This document shows positions 48,901-54,277 of a DNA stretch of 64,000 nucleotides, piece after piece (the first letter of the stretch is position 1; each line of letters starts with the position of its first letter). Source of the stretch: Dastarcus helophoroides. Lineage: Eukaryota; Arthropoda; Insecta; Coleoptera; Bothrideridae. The stretch covers positions 33,959,578 to 34,023,577 of the forward strand of contig CM053328.1 of NCBI GenBank assembly GCA_028583605.1, written 5' to 3'. The notes beneath the pieces were generated by a model. It saw only the letters and a program-made list of their open reading frames with translations. It was not told where the DNA came from and did not search any database. Position numbers and translations under genes: made by a program.

Positions 48901-50810
48901 CCTCCTCTAAGACATCCTGAAACTGTAAGTTTATAAACAGTTTTTTTTTTAAATTTATATTGCTCCAACAAATTTAAATAATATGAGGAGGGGGGATTTT
49001 TTTTATTGAATGATCATACTTTAGCAATTCACAGCAATAAACCCATTTAAAATAGTAAGGTTGAATAATGTTGACAAAATGCATTTTTGCTTAAAAATGT
49101 CTGTAATGAAATGCTTAAACTTTTTTTGTTTAGGTGGCGATTTAATGTTCCATATGCAACGCCAGCGCAGATTACCCGAAGAACACGCCCGATTTTACGC
49201 GGCCGAAATCTCGCTAGCCCTCAACTTTTTGCACTGCAAAGGCATCATCTACAGAGATCTCAAACTGGACAACGTTCTATTGGACCACGAAGGCCACATC
49301 AAACTCACAGATTACGGCATGTGCAAAGAGGGCATACGACCAGGCGATACAACCAGCACGTTCTGCGGCACACCCAATTATATAGCCCCGGAGATACTCC
49401 GAGGGGAGGATTACGGTTTTTCCGTGGATTGGTGGGCCTTGGGCGTCCTTTTGTACGAAATGTTGGCAGGCAGGTCACCGTTTGATATCGCTGGGGCTTC
49501 GGAGAATCCCGATCAGAACACGGAGGATTATCTGTTCCAGGTTATACTGGAGAAGACCATTCGTATTCCGAGGTCTTTGAGCGTGAAAGCAGCGAACGTC
49601 TTGAAGGGCTTCCTTAACAAGAACCCGGCTGATAGGTTGGGATGCAGGTCGACCGATTCGTTTACTGATATTACCAGTCACCAATTCTTCAAAAGCATCG
49701 ATTGGGATCTTGTAAGTATAATAAATGGCCTCTAATCTCGAAATATACATTTTCTGGGACTGAACCTCTACCATTTAAAGTGGTCTCGTCACCTAGAATA
49801 AGAAGATGTTTATCTCTGGTACGACTAATGGTTAGTGCTCTTCTGCTTGCACTTTTTCTCCAAAAGTAGATTTTTTTAATTCTGGGTTTCACATTGAAAT
49901 GTTTAATTTTTTCCTGAATTTTTAACTTTAAATTCACGATTTTTCGAAATCTCAGTTGTAAGCTGAAATTTCAAACTCAAAATTGAATCATTTTTTCGAA
50001 ATTCAGATCTTCTTAAGTTCAACTTTCAATCTGTATGCTGTGTTTCAACTTTTCCTAAAATAAAATCGTTTTTCGCAGCTTCTACTTTAGTCACTAGTTT
50101 AAATCCAATTTTTTGCATAAATTTCAAGTAGTTTTTAGAATAAATTTCTTGTATTTTTTAGAAACTGACTGGTTTCTGCCAATTTCGACCGCGGTTACGA
50201 TTACGGGCCAAATCTTGTTAATAAAATCCTAATTACGTTTTTTTCGAAATTTTGATTTCGCTTGTTTGCTTTATTCTGAAAATTTCGAATTTAGTTCGAA
50301 ATATGTTTAAATACTACACTGCTTTAGCAGAAAAGACGAAACTCGGCCATAGCTGACATACTTAGCCATTTCTTGCTTTATTTTTGTTTTTGTCTCCGAA
50401 GAAGTTTCGCCACGTTGACCCGTTCAGTACGCAAATCTCATCTTCTAAGTATTTTAAACCTAACAATGCAAAAAAGCAAATTTAAAATGTAATAAAGGCG
50501 ACCCATGTATTTGGGAATGTTGTTGCAATTTATTCTAATTGGAAACTTTTTCAGCTTGAACAAAAACTCGTGCCTCCACCATACAAACCCCGTTTGGACT
50601 CCGACAGAGATTTGGCTAACTTCCCGCCGGAATTCACCGATGAGCCGGTACATCTAACACCAGATGATCCGTAAGCCAACATTATTATAAATTTCGATCT
50701 AACTCAGTCGTTCCGTTTTCAGGAGAGTTATCGAGAAAATCGATCAATCTGAATTTGAGGGTTTCGAATACGTGAACCCGCTACTGATGTCGTTAGAGGA
50801 CTGCGTGTGA
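6648..50810 (+). CDS. aPKC: atypical protein kinase C (aPKC, iota/zeta type)
   Basis: This serine/threonine kinase acts with Par-6 and Par-3 at the apical cortex to set cell polarity. Eight coding exons: 6648-6924, 33013-33063, 33486-33571, 39574-39823, 40676-41008, 49134-49711, 50555-50670 and 50723-50810. All are GT-AG with matching phases, giving 1779 nt and 592 residues. Drosophila aPKC is about 606. Order: PB1 (about 12-92), pseudosubstrate (RRGARRWRK, about 114-122), C1 zinc finger (H129, C142, C145, C159, C162, H167, C170, C178), then kinase with GRGSYAKV (257 on), K279, YRDLKLDN with D374, DYG with D392, and activation-loop T408 before FCGTP. The turn-motif threonine is T560 (LTPDD). 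The hydrophobic motif FEGFEY has the glutamate typical of atypical PKCs. It ends LEDCV. No C2 domain is present. The gene appears intact. The first ATG with PB1 in frame is chosen; the preceding GTG is leader. Confidence 0.97.
6925..7255 (+). other. start of aPKC intron 1, no gene seen
   Basis: Non-repetitive intron sequence following exon 1. No coding signature. The open frame continuing from exon 1 to 7004 is intron readthrough. Confidence 0.6.
7255..12900 (+). repeat. long degenerate T-rich array in aPKC intron 1
   Basis: Plus-strand repeats of the AAAATTTCGACTTTTT type run for about 5.6 kb. From about 9500 a higher-order unit of roughly 120-155 bp appears: AAAAATTCGATTTTTT, then GAAATTTTGACTTATTTTGAACATTTCCAC, CAAAATTTCGGCTGTTTCTC and GACATTTTCTCGAAGTCAC. 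No coding sequence; the F-rich frames are repeat products. Confidence 0.8.
11755..12305 (+). repeat. recent 270-bp tandem duplication within the array
   Basis: The block containing TCGAAGTCGGTTTTCTG at about 11784 recurs at about 12054, offset 270 bp. About 250 bp of matching sequence differs at only a few positions, including ATGTCGCG versus ATGTTGCG. It is much younger than its diverged neighbours. Confidence 0.85.
12900..14250. other. AT-rich intron 1 sequence
   Basis: Transition from the array to less repetitive AT-rich DNA. No gene, RNA or element recognised. Confidence 0.5.
14255..14300 (-). repeat. copy of a hairpin repeat motif (family C)
   Basis: TACGTATTTCGTCAGCTGAACTGTCAGTATCAAGCG resembles the arms of the 55.3-55.7 kb foldback and the motif near 62055-62092. 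On the minus strand it reads stem, loop, matching stem, then GAAATACGTA, the layout of a degraded hammerhead. It is isolated here, without a second arm. Confidence 0.45.
14300..15450. other. mostly unique intron 1 sequence
   Basis: A less AT-rich stretch at about 14460-14760 is not recognised. A segment at 14831-14872, CTGCCGACAGAAGTGAAAAC then TTAAAACT and GGAAATAAC, recurs at about 24162-24202, so at least part is dispersed repeat. No protein signature. Confidence 0.45.
15455..15769 (+). promoter_or_regulatory. candidate alternative promoter / non-coding first exon
   Basis: A locally GC-richer island (GATCCGGCAACCTCGCTCGC, CCCGATCATCACCCTTCCCAG, CGCGTCGG) in very AT-rich intron 1. It ends at a strong donor match, AAAGG|GTGAGT after 15769. 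It has no long open frame, so if real it would be a 5' UTR exon of aPKC. This is inference from composition and one splice site. Confidence 0.3.
15776..16140. other. AT-rich intron sequence with a short inverted repeat
   Basis: Holds TTATATCAAGT and GCTTGATATAAT (about 15904-15953), an 11-bp inverted repeat. Nothing else recognised. Confidence 0.4.
16140..20450 (+). repeat. diverged tandem array with a ~220-270-bp higher-order unit
   Basis: Recurring landmarks appear in order: ACTTCGGATTCCTATCAAAAGC, TTTTTAATTTGACTTCGAAAA, TTGCAACCTTTTTCC, AACGAGCTACTGTAAAAAT and TTTTTTGAATGGTTGGATTT. ACTTCGGATTCC falls at about 16405, 16664, 16930 and 17145. Copies diverge strongly after 17.8 kb. No coding sequence. 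Confidence 0.75.
20609..20690 (-). mobile_element. truncated copy of the hammerhead-type repeat (family A)
   Basis: CTAATGCACAGACCAATAGG, then TTTGAACATTTATTAGATTC and GACCGGTTTCGATCTTGTTG match the element at 41831-42265. On the minus strand it keeps loop II, GATC, GAAACCGGTC and stem I right, but lacks the CTGACGA half, so it cannot fold as a ribozyme. Confidence 0.8.
21543..22080 (+). repeat. 178-bp tandem repeat, three copies
   Basis: TTTTTGAGCATTGCGCTATT starts units with GCATTGCGC at about 21552, 21730 and 21907. Each unit also contains ATTCCGACTGAAAAACCACG and GATACCTTTTGAAAATTC; the third is more diverged. Confidence 0.85.
22750..23067 (+). other. unique flank upstream of the 23-kb exon
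   Basis: Non-repetitive sequence that would hold the promoter and leader of the exon starting at 23068. No clear core promoter element seen. Confidence 0.4.
23068..23563 (+). CDS. aPKC: candidate alternative first coding exon of aPKC
   Basis: An open frame opens with ATG in GC-rich sequence inside AT-rich intron 1 and encodes 165 residues plus one base. It begins [20 protein letters not shown], is rich in S/T/Q/N/H with RRPSLDLS and a histidine cluster, and ends [13 protein letters not shown]. At ACAG|GTATTT the donor leaves in phase 1, exactly the phase exon 2 (33013) accepts, so joining gives a form with a 165-residue unstructured N-terminus replacing PB1. No domain is recognised. If unspliced, the frame runs only to 23598. 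Alternatives are a separate short gene or a retrocopy fragment. The coding nature is likely; the link to aPKC is inferred from strand, location and phase. Confidence 0.55.
23600..24340. other. intron sequence, no gene seen
   Basis: Mixed AT-rich unique sequence. Around 24162-24202 it shares a 40-bp block with 14831-14872. No other feature recognised. Confidence 0.45.
24345..25386 (+). repeat. ~332-bp satellite, copies left of the LTR element
   Basis: Units contain GGGTACTTTCAAAACCGAAA, GACTTTTGAATTTCGAC, CCCGAAAACTCTATGAAAAA, CTTCAAACCCTCATATCTTC and GATTCGGAATCAACGG. Unit starts at 24391, 24724 and 25055 give periods of 331-333 bp. The array is interrupted by the retrotransposon and resumes at 29690. 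Confidence 0.93.
25381..25587 (+). repeat. 5' LTR, truncated at its left end
   Basis: Matches the right part of the 3' LTR: AAAACTATAAAAAGGCGGTC (TATA box), TCAGTCAGTTAGAA and CAATTGTGGTGATCAAAGTT. It ends CACGCAACA just before the primer site. The left end, from TGTAACGC on, is missing. It also lacks a ~27-bp segment present in the 3' LTR. Several substitutions and a 9-bp indel separate the two LTRs. Confidence 0.85.
25590..25608 (+). other. primer-binding site, tRNA-Leu type
   Basis: TGGTGTCAGAAGTGGGATT is complementary to the 3' end of animal tRNA-Leu (CCACTTCTGACACCA end). It lies 2 nt after the LTR end. Confidence 0.8.
25745..27192 (+). pseudogene. gag of the Ty3/gypsy element (broken)
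   Basis: From ATG at 25745 the frame encodes a highly charged coiled-coil N-terminus with five or so repeats of the [10 protein letters not shown] type. An in-frame TGA lies near 25847, in a row of CGA/CAA codons, and could be a C-to-T change. The same frame then runs to 26530. A capsid-like region ([19 protein letters not shown]) changes frame near 26490-26510 and continues to TAA at 27190, ending with a CCHC knuckle [14 protein letters not shown] (about 27040-27082). The protein would package element RNA; as it stands it is not translatable in one piece. Confidence 0.88.
27217..29300 (+). pseudogene. pol of the Ty3/gypsy element (internally deleted, broken)
   Basis: Starts in protease (ATVDTG, the aspartic active-site motif, followed by V instead of A). 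About 25 residues later it jumps to the end of reverse transcriptase ([19 protein letters not shown]), so the RT palm with its YxDD motif is absent. RNase H follows ([17 protein letters not shown]), with stops at 27727 and 27988. Integrase has the HHCC finger (GHLGMNK ... CRKCVTC) up to TGA at 28417. After a frame change near 28400 come the core acidic residues in [16 protein letters not shown] and GMVERFNR, then a GPY/F-type C-terminal module. Integrase core residues are intact while RT is lost. Confidence 0.9.
29318..29330 (+). other. polypurine tract
   Basis: AAGGGGGAGGCAG directly precedes TGTAACGC, the start of the 3' LTR, as expected for the plus-strand primer of an LTR element. Confidence 0.8.
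29331..29690 (+). repeat. 3' LTR, missing its last bases
   Basis: Begins TGTAACGCAATGTAAATAG and contains the TATAAAAAGG box and TCAGTCAGTTAG initiator. It stops at AACCGATAATG; the terminal CACGCAACA seen in the 5' LTR is replaced by satellite sequence. Confidence 0.85.
29690..29998 (+). repeat. ~332-bp satellite, copy right of the LTR element
   Basis: Continues the same unit from AATGACTTGAATTTCGACC through CCTCATATCTTCCAAACC to TAGGGTACTTTC. About 20 bp that should lie at the insertion point is missing. After 29998 the sequence leaves the satellite. Confidence 0.9.
30000..31740. repeat. AT-rich, largely A-rich degenerate array
   Basis: Simple AT repeats, with A-rich plus-strand blocks such as AAAAAAGTCGAAATTTTTG near 31010-31050. 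It is one of two A-rich stretches inside the aPKC transcription unit. No coding sequence. Confidence 0.55.
31740..32520. other. unassigned, less AT-rich intron segment
   Basis: More balanced composition than its flanks. Open frames exist on both strands (plus 32061-32255, minus 32048-32242 and 31835-32026), with none recognised. Could be an old transposon fragment or the promoter region of the exon at 32599. Confidence 0.35.
32599..32737 (+). CDS. aPKC: second candidate alternative first exon of aPKC
   Basis: ATG at 32599 opens a frame of 46 codons plus one base: [11 protein letters not shown], then [19 protein letters not shown] and [15 protein letters not shown]. It lies 275 bp before exon 2 and leaves at AGAG|GTTGGT in phase 1, the phase exon 2 accepts. 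The donor is weak. A stronger GTATGT donor at about 32753 is in the wrong phase. The frame stays open to 32784. The residues look protein-like but no family is recognised. It could also be chance sequence. Confidence 0.35.
33013..33063 (+). CDS. aPKC: aPKC coding exon 2 (PB1-pseudosubstrate linker)
   Basis: A 51-nt exon encoding [17 protein letters not shown], the linker between PB1 and pseudosubstrate. It enters in phase 1 (acceptor TTCTAG) and leaves in phase 1 (GACC|GTAAGT). It is too short to stand out as an open frame and was found by matching the expected protein between exons. Confidence 0.93.
33064..33485 (+). other. aPKC: aPKC intron 2
   Basis: 422-nt intron, non-repetitive and less AT-rich than the others. 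It contains an initiator-like TTAGTCAGTGTTGCG near 33287 and no coding exon. An internal promoter for a PKM-like kinase lacking PB1 is conceivable but not shown. Confidence 0.5.
33486..33571 (+). CDS. aPKC: aPKC coding exon 3 (pseudosubstrate and start of C1)
   Basis: 86 nt encoding residues 110-138, including the autoinhibitory basic stretch [16 protein letters not shown] and the first zinc-binding residue H129 in GHIFQAKRF. Acceptor GACGCAG, donor AGG|GTGAGT, leaving in phase 0. Confidence 0.95.
33572..34480. other. start of aPKC intron 3, mixed repeats
   Basis: Near 33760-33820 there is a partial arm of foldback family B (GAAATACAAATCTTGTTTCC). A less AT-rich stretch at 34090-34450 has CGCTGTTAAC and GTAACAGCG about 120 bp apart and repeated TTCTACTAAAC motifs; it may be a transposon remnant. 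No gene. Confidence 0.4.
34480..34640 (-). mobile_element. single arm of foldback family B
   Basis: GAAATGCAAATCTTGTCCCC, then CTGAAACCAAGAAGGATT and ACGCGTTTCGATAGCCAAGC match one arm of the elements at 54278 and 62606. The flank AAGATAACCAAGTCCGTTC is also shared with 62763-62790. The second arm is missing. Confidence 0.75.
34850..36900 (+). repeat. degenerate T-rich array in aPKC intron 3
   Basis: T-rich simple repeats. A ~175-bp duplication (AAAAATGTTTACTCTTCTCA at 35271 and 35446) and a ~706-bp duplication (35640-36010 against 36347-36720, sharing TTCTGCTTGTTTGAAAATTC and CCACAGTTTTGGGTAATAGC) lie inside. Confidence 0.75.
36925..37180 (-). repeat. short A-rich array of opposite orientation
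   Basis: The plus strand switches from T-rich to A-rich (GAAGTCGAAATTTTTAAAAA, AAAGAGTCGAAATAATC). It is the same repeat type on the other strand. Confidence 0.65.
37195..37680 (+). repeat. (TTC/TCA)n pyrimidine-rich microsatellite
   Basis: About 480 bp of TTCTTCTTCATCATCTTC-type repeats. The long open frames across it, S/F/L-rich on plus and acidic on minus, come from the repeat. It directly adjoins the 3' end of the minus-strand LINE fragment. Confidence 0.9.
37685..38520 (-). mobile_element. LINE reverse-transcriptase remnant
   Basis: Reading the minus strand from 38520 down gives the RT box [10 protein letters not shown]. With frame breaks come [48 protein letters not shown] and then [19 protein letters not shown]. 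This is the order found from the catalytic box to the C-terminus in insect RTE/Jockey-type LINEs. Stops and frameshifts (for example around 38140-38330) show it is dead. The 5' part, with endonuclease, is absent. It lies antisense in aPKC intron 3. Confidence 0.85.
38520..39573. other. end of aPKC intron 3, no gene seen
   Basis: AT-rich, weakly repetitive (AAATTTGAATTAAAATTAG-like) sequence leading to the exon 4 acceptor. Nothing recognised. Confidence 0.5.
39574..39823 (+). CDS. aPKC: aPKC coding exon 4 (C1 zinc finger and hinge)
   Basis: Encodes residues 139-221. It supplies the six cysteines and one histidine that complete the single C1 domain (C-X2-C, X13, C-X2-C, X4, H, X2, C, X7, C). 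An acidic, variable hinge follows. Acceptor TTGCAG, donor ACCG|GTAAGT. Confidence 0.96.
40025..40600. repeat. long foldback (inverted repeat) in aPKC intron 4
   Basis: Two arms meet at the near-palindrome CTCTAGTACCACTACTAGAG (about 40277-40297). Left-arm landmarks recur inverted on the right: GTCCAAATTTAGACAACCAC / GACTAAATTTGGAC, ATCCGGATTAGTGGAAGTA / CTACTTCCACTAATCCAGAT, and TTCAACTTAATGCAGGT / ACCTGCAGTAAGTTGAA. Arms are about 250 bp with many mismatches and indels. Parts of each arm repeat internally (CAACCACCT with a GAAGAAAT or GTAGAAAT continuation). It would fold as an imperfect hairpin in the pre-mRNA. Confidence 0.85.
40676..41008 (+). CDS. aPKC: aPKC coding exon 5 (kinase N-lobe), two possible acceptors
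   Basis: Encodes the end of the hinge and the kinase N-lobe: GRGSYAKV loop, catalytic K279 in YAMKV, and the hinge side IEFVRG. Two AG acceptors lie 15 nt apart, AATAG|GTGAGT (exon from 40676) and CCCAG|TGGAAG (exon from 40691). Both keep the frame, giving proteins of 592 or 587 residues. Donor AGAG|GTAACT. Confidence 0.94.
41009..41830 (+). other. start of aPKC intron 5
   Basis: AT-rich intron sequence, not clearly tandem, grading into simple repeats near 41620. The minus-strand frame at 41630-41860 is a repeat product. Confidence 0.5.
41831..42265 (-). mobile_element. hammerhead-carrying repeat, ~377-bp unit with direct repeats (family A)
   Basis: TATAATGCACAGACCAATAG followed by GTTTGAACATTTATTAGAT occurs at 41831 and again at 42208, offset 377 bp. 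The first copy continues into a full hammerhead core (41883-41925); the second stops before it. The interior is not AT-repeat: it has an inverted copy of the CCAATAGGT block (CACCTATTGGTCC near 41999) and a hairpin AAGTACTAAAGAATTC ... GATTCTTAGTACTA. There is no protein. The layout resembles non-autonomous hammerhead retroelements (retrozymes or Penelope-like pseudo-LTRs). A truncated relative is at 20609-20690. Confidence 0.75.
41883..41925 (-). ncRNA. hammerhead ribozyme motif, minimal stem III
   Basis: Minus strand 5' to 3': stem I left ACCAAA (41925-41920), CTGACGA (41919-41913), stem II GATC, loop TAACAA, GATC (41912-41899), GAA, stem III ACC|GGT without a loop (41895-41890), cleavage-site A (41889), then stem I right TTTGGT (41888-41883). 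All core positions C3-U4-G5-A6-N-G8-A9 and G12-A13-A14 are present, the site triplet is GUA, and stem I pairs perfectly over 6 bp, with GGA/TCC able to extend it. The palindromic ACCGGT implies cleavage as a dimer, as known for minimal type I hammerheads of retroelements. Activity is inferred. Confidence 0.72.
42265..45200 (+). repeat. degenerate T-rich array in aPKC intron 5
   Basis: T-rich simple repeats. A block with AACTTTTTCTTGAAGTTTTC and AAACAAAAATTGAGTTTTTT near 42370 recurs near 43515 and, in part, near 43680. No coding sequence. Confidence 0.7.
45200..46515 (-). repeat. five-copy ~300-bp tandem array containing foldback family B arms
   Basis: ATTGAAATACAAATCTTGTC starts at 45208, 45507, 45804, 46105 and 46408, so the periods are 297-303 bp. 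Each unit has one arm of family B (ACCAAGAAAGTTTAAA, GGTTGCTCTAACGCGTTTCG, ATAGCGAAGCTATCATCTTC) and then T-rich filler with CATTTCCACTTTTTCGAAAT. Copies 1, 3 and 4 are nearly identical, while 2 and 5 share deletions (TTGTCCCAAACC), so amplification came in steps. The short frames repeated here are products of the unit. Confidence 0.92.
46515..49050 (+). repeat. degenerate T-rich array to the end of aPKC intron 5
   Basis: T-rich simple repeats, with a looser segment around 48000-48900 that includes longer spacing motifs (ATTAAACTCGATTGTTTTATAAA repeated near 48475 and 48690). No coding sequence before exon 6. Confidence 0.65.
49134..49711 (+). CDS. aPKC: aPKC coding exon 6 (kinase core)
   Basis: Encodes residues 333-525: most of the catalytic core, with [11 protein letters not shown], the [10 protein letters not shown] activation segment, APE and the C-lobe. 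Acceptor TTTGTTTAG, donor CTT|GTAAGT in phase 0. GC content is much higher than in the flanking introns. Confidence 0.97.
49712..50554 (+). other. aPKC: aPKC intron 6
   Basis: 843-nt intron, partly AT-repeat-like, with a less AT-rich start (49740-49860) that is not recognised. No additional exon seen. Confidence 0.55.
50555..50670 (+). CDS. aPKC: aPKC coding exon 7 (AGC C-tail)
   Basis: 116 nt encoding residues 526-563: the AGC-kinase tail with [20 protein letters not shown] and the turn motif HLTPDD. Acceptor TTTTTCAG, donor ATCC|GTAAGC in phase 2. Confidence 0.95.
50723..50810 (+). CDS. aPKC: aPKC coding exon 8 and stop
   Basis: 88 nt after a 52-nt intron, encoding residues 564-592: [14 protein letters not shown] and the end LMSLEDCV, then TGA at 50808-50810. 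The final EDCV is a short class-type PDZ-ligand-like end conserved in insect aPKC. Confidence 0.95.
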
Positions 50811-50987
50811 CACAACGTCCTGTGCGCTCTCCATCCCGATAATTTACCCCCGTTCCCCACGCAGCGTCCGCCACCTCCACCTGATTACCCGCCCCCATCC
50901 CCGCCGCTTATCGATGACTATCTGCAGGTCGACCTCAGGCCCAGCAAGTCCATTCTACAGAACATTTTCTGCCTTCCTTTAAATTAG
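50811..50987 (+). other. aPKC: in-frame extension after aPKC TGA (candidate readthrough)
   Basis: Directly after TGA the same frame stays open for 58 codons to TAG at 50985-50987. It is GC-rich, with GC-rich third positions, unlike the AT-rich UTR that follows. The predicted residues include PPPPPDYPPPSPP, LIDDYLQVDLRP and a hydrophobic end, ILQNIFCLPLN. The base after TGA is C, the leakiest context in animals. It is either translated by readthrough or is simply GC-rich 3' UTR. Confidence 0.5.
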
Positions 50988-52000
50988 ACTGTTTGGTCGA
51001 AACACTCGTTCGACAGCTTTAAAAACAACGCATTTATATAACATGTTTATTAGAATTGATGCCAAAAAGCGTATCGTTAGCGAATTTTAACTGTGTCGAG
51101 TCAGGCTTAAGTATTAACTTTTTTTTAAAAACAGTATTTGTAGGGATTTCTCTGTATTTATTTGTTAATTTATTGGGAAATTGTTGAAAAATTAGACATA
51201 AAATCAACGAAGTTTTATAGGATTAATCTGAACATTTGGACAACTTTGGTAAAAAATTATTAGACCATTTACGATTTGCTTCACAGTGTGAACAACATGT
51301 CGGAAATGATCTACTCTATCTGATTATAACAATCACCTGTTTGATGTCATTGTGAGGAGATAAATATGGTGGCATTATTTTTTTTTTACCAAAGTTTCCA
51401 CGACACAATTACGCTAGACAATTATATGCACTTGTAACTTACTCAATAGTTGAGAATTAGGGAGAGATTCGCCCTTTATTATTTATTATCGTTTTGGGTG
51501 GAATATGCAGTTTAAAATAGCCGAGTAACAGTTTTTATCTTAGATGAGGTTGTTCAGTTTGTTTCTTTTTATCTCTAGAAACCTTTTAAACTGGATATTT
51601 CCTCGGCCATTTCGATGGATTAATTCTAAAAATTAGCTATATTCTCTATTTTAATAAATGAATTCTTGTATAAAGTACAAAAGTGAGGAAGAAGGAGGAA
51701 TGTAGACTGGTGTAGGAGAATGTAATATCTCGCGTGTAATATATAAGAAAAAAATATCAATTTAGGTCCCTTATTAAAAAGTTTTGTACCATGTTGGACA
51801 GAGACAACTGACTTTGTGTTTATCTTGCTTCATTATGATTTTTTTGTCAATTGTGGTTATTCATTATTTTTATTTTTTAGATGTGATGTTAAGCATTGTA
51901 TGAATTGAGTATATTTTGCATTCCACTTTTTGGGAGAATTTTTTACTAGACTGTAATCTAAGGTTTATATTAACTAATTTGTTTCATGCATTATTTATAT

Positions 52001-52006
52001 AATAAA
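52001..52006 (+). terminator. aPKC: aPKC poly(A) signal
   Basis: AATAAA in ATAATAAAAAAATC, about 1.2 kb past the stop codon. It is followed by a T-rich segment (GTTTCATTTTTTC) and then the degenerate arrays resume. Confidence 0.55.
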
Positions 52007-52024
52007 AAAATCTTTAATGTAGCT

Positions 52025-54235
52025 GTTTCATTTTTTCACCTTCATTTTGATTAGTTTAAATGGTAAGGACCTCAATTAAAAATTTTTGTTTTGAAATTCC
52101 GAGGTTTGTTTTTAACGAATGTTTAACTGTTTTTGAAAATTTGGATTTTCGTTGAAAGCTTCAATTTTTATTGAAAATTCCTGGTATTTTATAAATGTCA
52201 ACTATTTTGAAATATCCTCGTTTTGATAATTCTTACTTTTTCACGTAACTTTTTATTACCTAAAAATTGCCTTATTATATTAATATTTTGATATTTTTAA
52301 AAACTTAAAACTTTTTTTTGAAGAATCTCGACCCTTTTTTTTACATGACTGTCGAGTTTGTTCCTGAACAGAATTTTTTCTGAAAATTGCAATTGTCAAC
52401 CTATCCTTATCTCAAGTGATCATTCGTCACCATCTATTTTCCACATTCTACTCGCACTAATCTAAAGGTACAATGTCTTTCGCAAGTGGAGTTCTTATTT
52501 CTGCATATTCGCAGTGCTCCAAAGGCACACACACCCTTTGGGAGTTGATTGTACTTAAAAAGAATAAAATTGAAAATGTTCCTTTTTCAACATTTCTACT
52601 TTTAAAGAATTCGAATTCTTCAAACTTTCGAATTTGACTTCTGAAAATTACAAAGTGTTTGAAAATTTCTAATTTCTTGTTGATTGAGTATTTCCATCTT
52701 TTTTGGAAACTTCGACATTTCAAAATTCCGTTTTTTGGAATTTTCACTTTTTCTCAATATTTTTTGTGTTTTAAAAATTTCTATAATTTGTCCAAAATTT
52801 CGACTTTCTCAAAATTTTGATTTGTTTTAAAAATCCCCACTTCTTTCAAAATTATTAATCTCATTTTCAAAATTTCCACATTTTAAAAAAATGTCTCATA
52901 ATTTCGATGTTTTTGTAAATTTGTTTCTGCAAATTTTTACTCCCTTCAAATGAAAGAAAAACCTGCATATGTCGACATATTTCGAAGATTCGTTTTGGGG
53001 GGGGGATGTTGACCTTTTTGTCCGAATTTTCCACTTTATTTCCAGATTATTTAAGTACAATCCACTTGTAAAGGATAATTATTATGCCTTTAGAGCACTT
53101 TCTAAAATTTTTACTACATATTTTTTAAAATTTCGAGAATTTTGTAAACTTGTTTTGAAAATTTTATTTTTTTTTTGGAAATTACGCATATTTTTGAAAA
53201 GAAATCGACTTTTTTAAAAATTTCGATTTTTTTTTTAATCTCAACGTTTTAAAAACTTCCACTCTCCTTCAAAATATCAACTTTTGGTCATTTTTTTGAA
53301 AATTCAGACCTCTTTTGAAAATTACCACGTACTTTAAATCTTGACTAATCTTTATAATTTTAAATTTCTCTATTTCCTCTTTTTTGTAAATTATTTTATA
53401 AAAAAATCAACTTTTTTTAAAATGTTGACTTATTTGAAAATATCAACTTTTTCTTAAGGTCGGTTTTTTAAATAATTCAAATTCTTGAAATTTTAACGTT
53501 GTGAAAATTACGATTTTTCTTTTTTTTTTTTGGAGACTTCGAATTTTTTCTTGATTTCAATTTTTTGAAAGTGTTGGCTTAGTATTTCAAAATTTCGATT
53601 TTCTTAGGAATTAAGGACCTATTCTTAAATATCCACCTTTTCTCGAAATTTTCATGCTTCTTGACTTTCTGAAAATTTTGATTTTTTGGAAAAATTCGAA
53701 TTTTCTTTTGATTAAATTTAAGTGTTGTCTTAGTATTTCAAAATTTCGATTTTTTTGAGAACTAGGACCATTTTTTAATTTTCATCTTTTCTCTCGAAAT
53801 TGTCATTTCTTTTGACTTTCTGAACATTTTAATTTTTTGGAAGAATTCGAATTTTTTTTTGATGCAATTTTTTGAAAGTGTCGACTTGGTATTTCAAAAT
53901 TATGATTTTCTTGATAATTGGGATCTTTATTTAAAATTTCCACCTTTTCTCGAAATTTTCATGTTTATTTTTCTGAAAATTACTCCATTTTTTGAGGAAT
54001 TATCGACCCTTTCAAAAATCTTTTATCTTTAAAATTTCGACTGTTTTCTCAAAATTGCGGCTTCAAAATTTTAATTTAATTAAAATTTTCGACTTCAATT
54101 CATAATTTTATGCCGTTATTGCCAGTTTTCATACACTTCAATATTAAAATCATTGTATTTTTTAAATTCGTTAACCAATCTGACGGTATCACATTAATTG
54201 TTTGTTTTAATGTGTATCGATATTTTATTTTATTT
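52025..54235 (+). repeat. degenerate T-rich array downstream of aPKC, with LINE-tail fragments
   Basis: T-rich simple repeats follow the aPKC poly(A) site. Two LINE-tail-like pieces are embedded: about 52480-52562 (CAGTGCTCCAAAGGC ... GTTGATTGTACTTAAAA) in plus orientation and about 53045-53100 (AAGTACAATCCACTTG ... TTTAGAGCACT) in minus orientation. No gene. Confidence 0.6.
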
Positions 54236-54277
54236 TTTTTTTGGTGGGACGGACTCTGGTCCTTGGTTATCTTCAGA

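Larger units (their letters stand above)
50811..52025 (+). other. aPKC: aPKC 3' UTR
   Basis: After the coding region the sequence is non-repetitive, moderately AT-rich and free of the simple-repeat arrays. It runs to an AATAAA at 52001-52006. The end point about 20 nt beyond that signal is inferred. Confidence 0.6.

Noticed and set aside
49087..49485. 132-codon frame overlapping aPKC exon 6
   Set aside because: Alternate-frame shadow of the kinase coding sequence.
50865..50987. Sequence after the CGCAG at about 50863 as an alternative last exon
   Set aside because: Splicing there from exon 7 gives a frame without coding-like composition; the in-frame continuation after TGA fits better.
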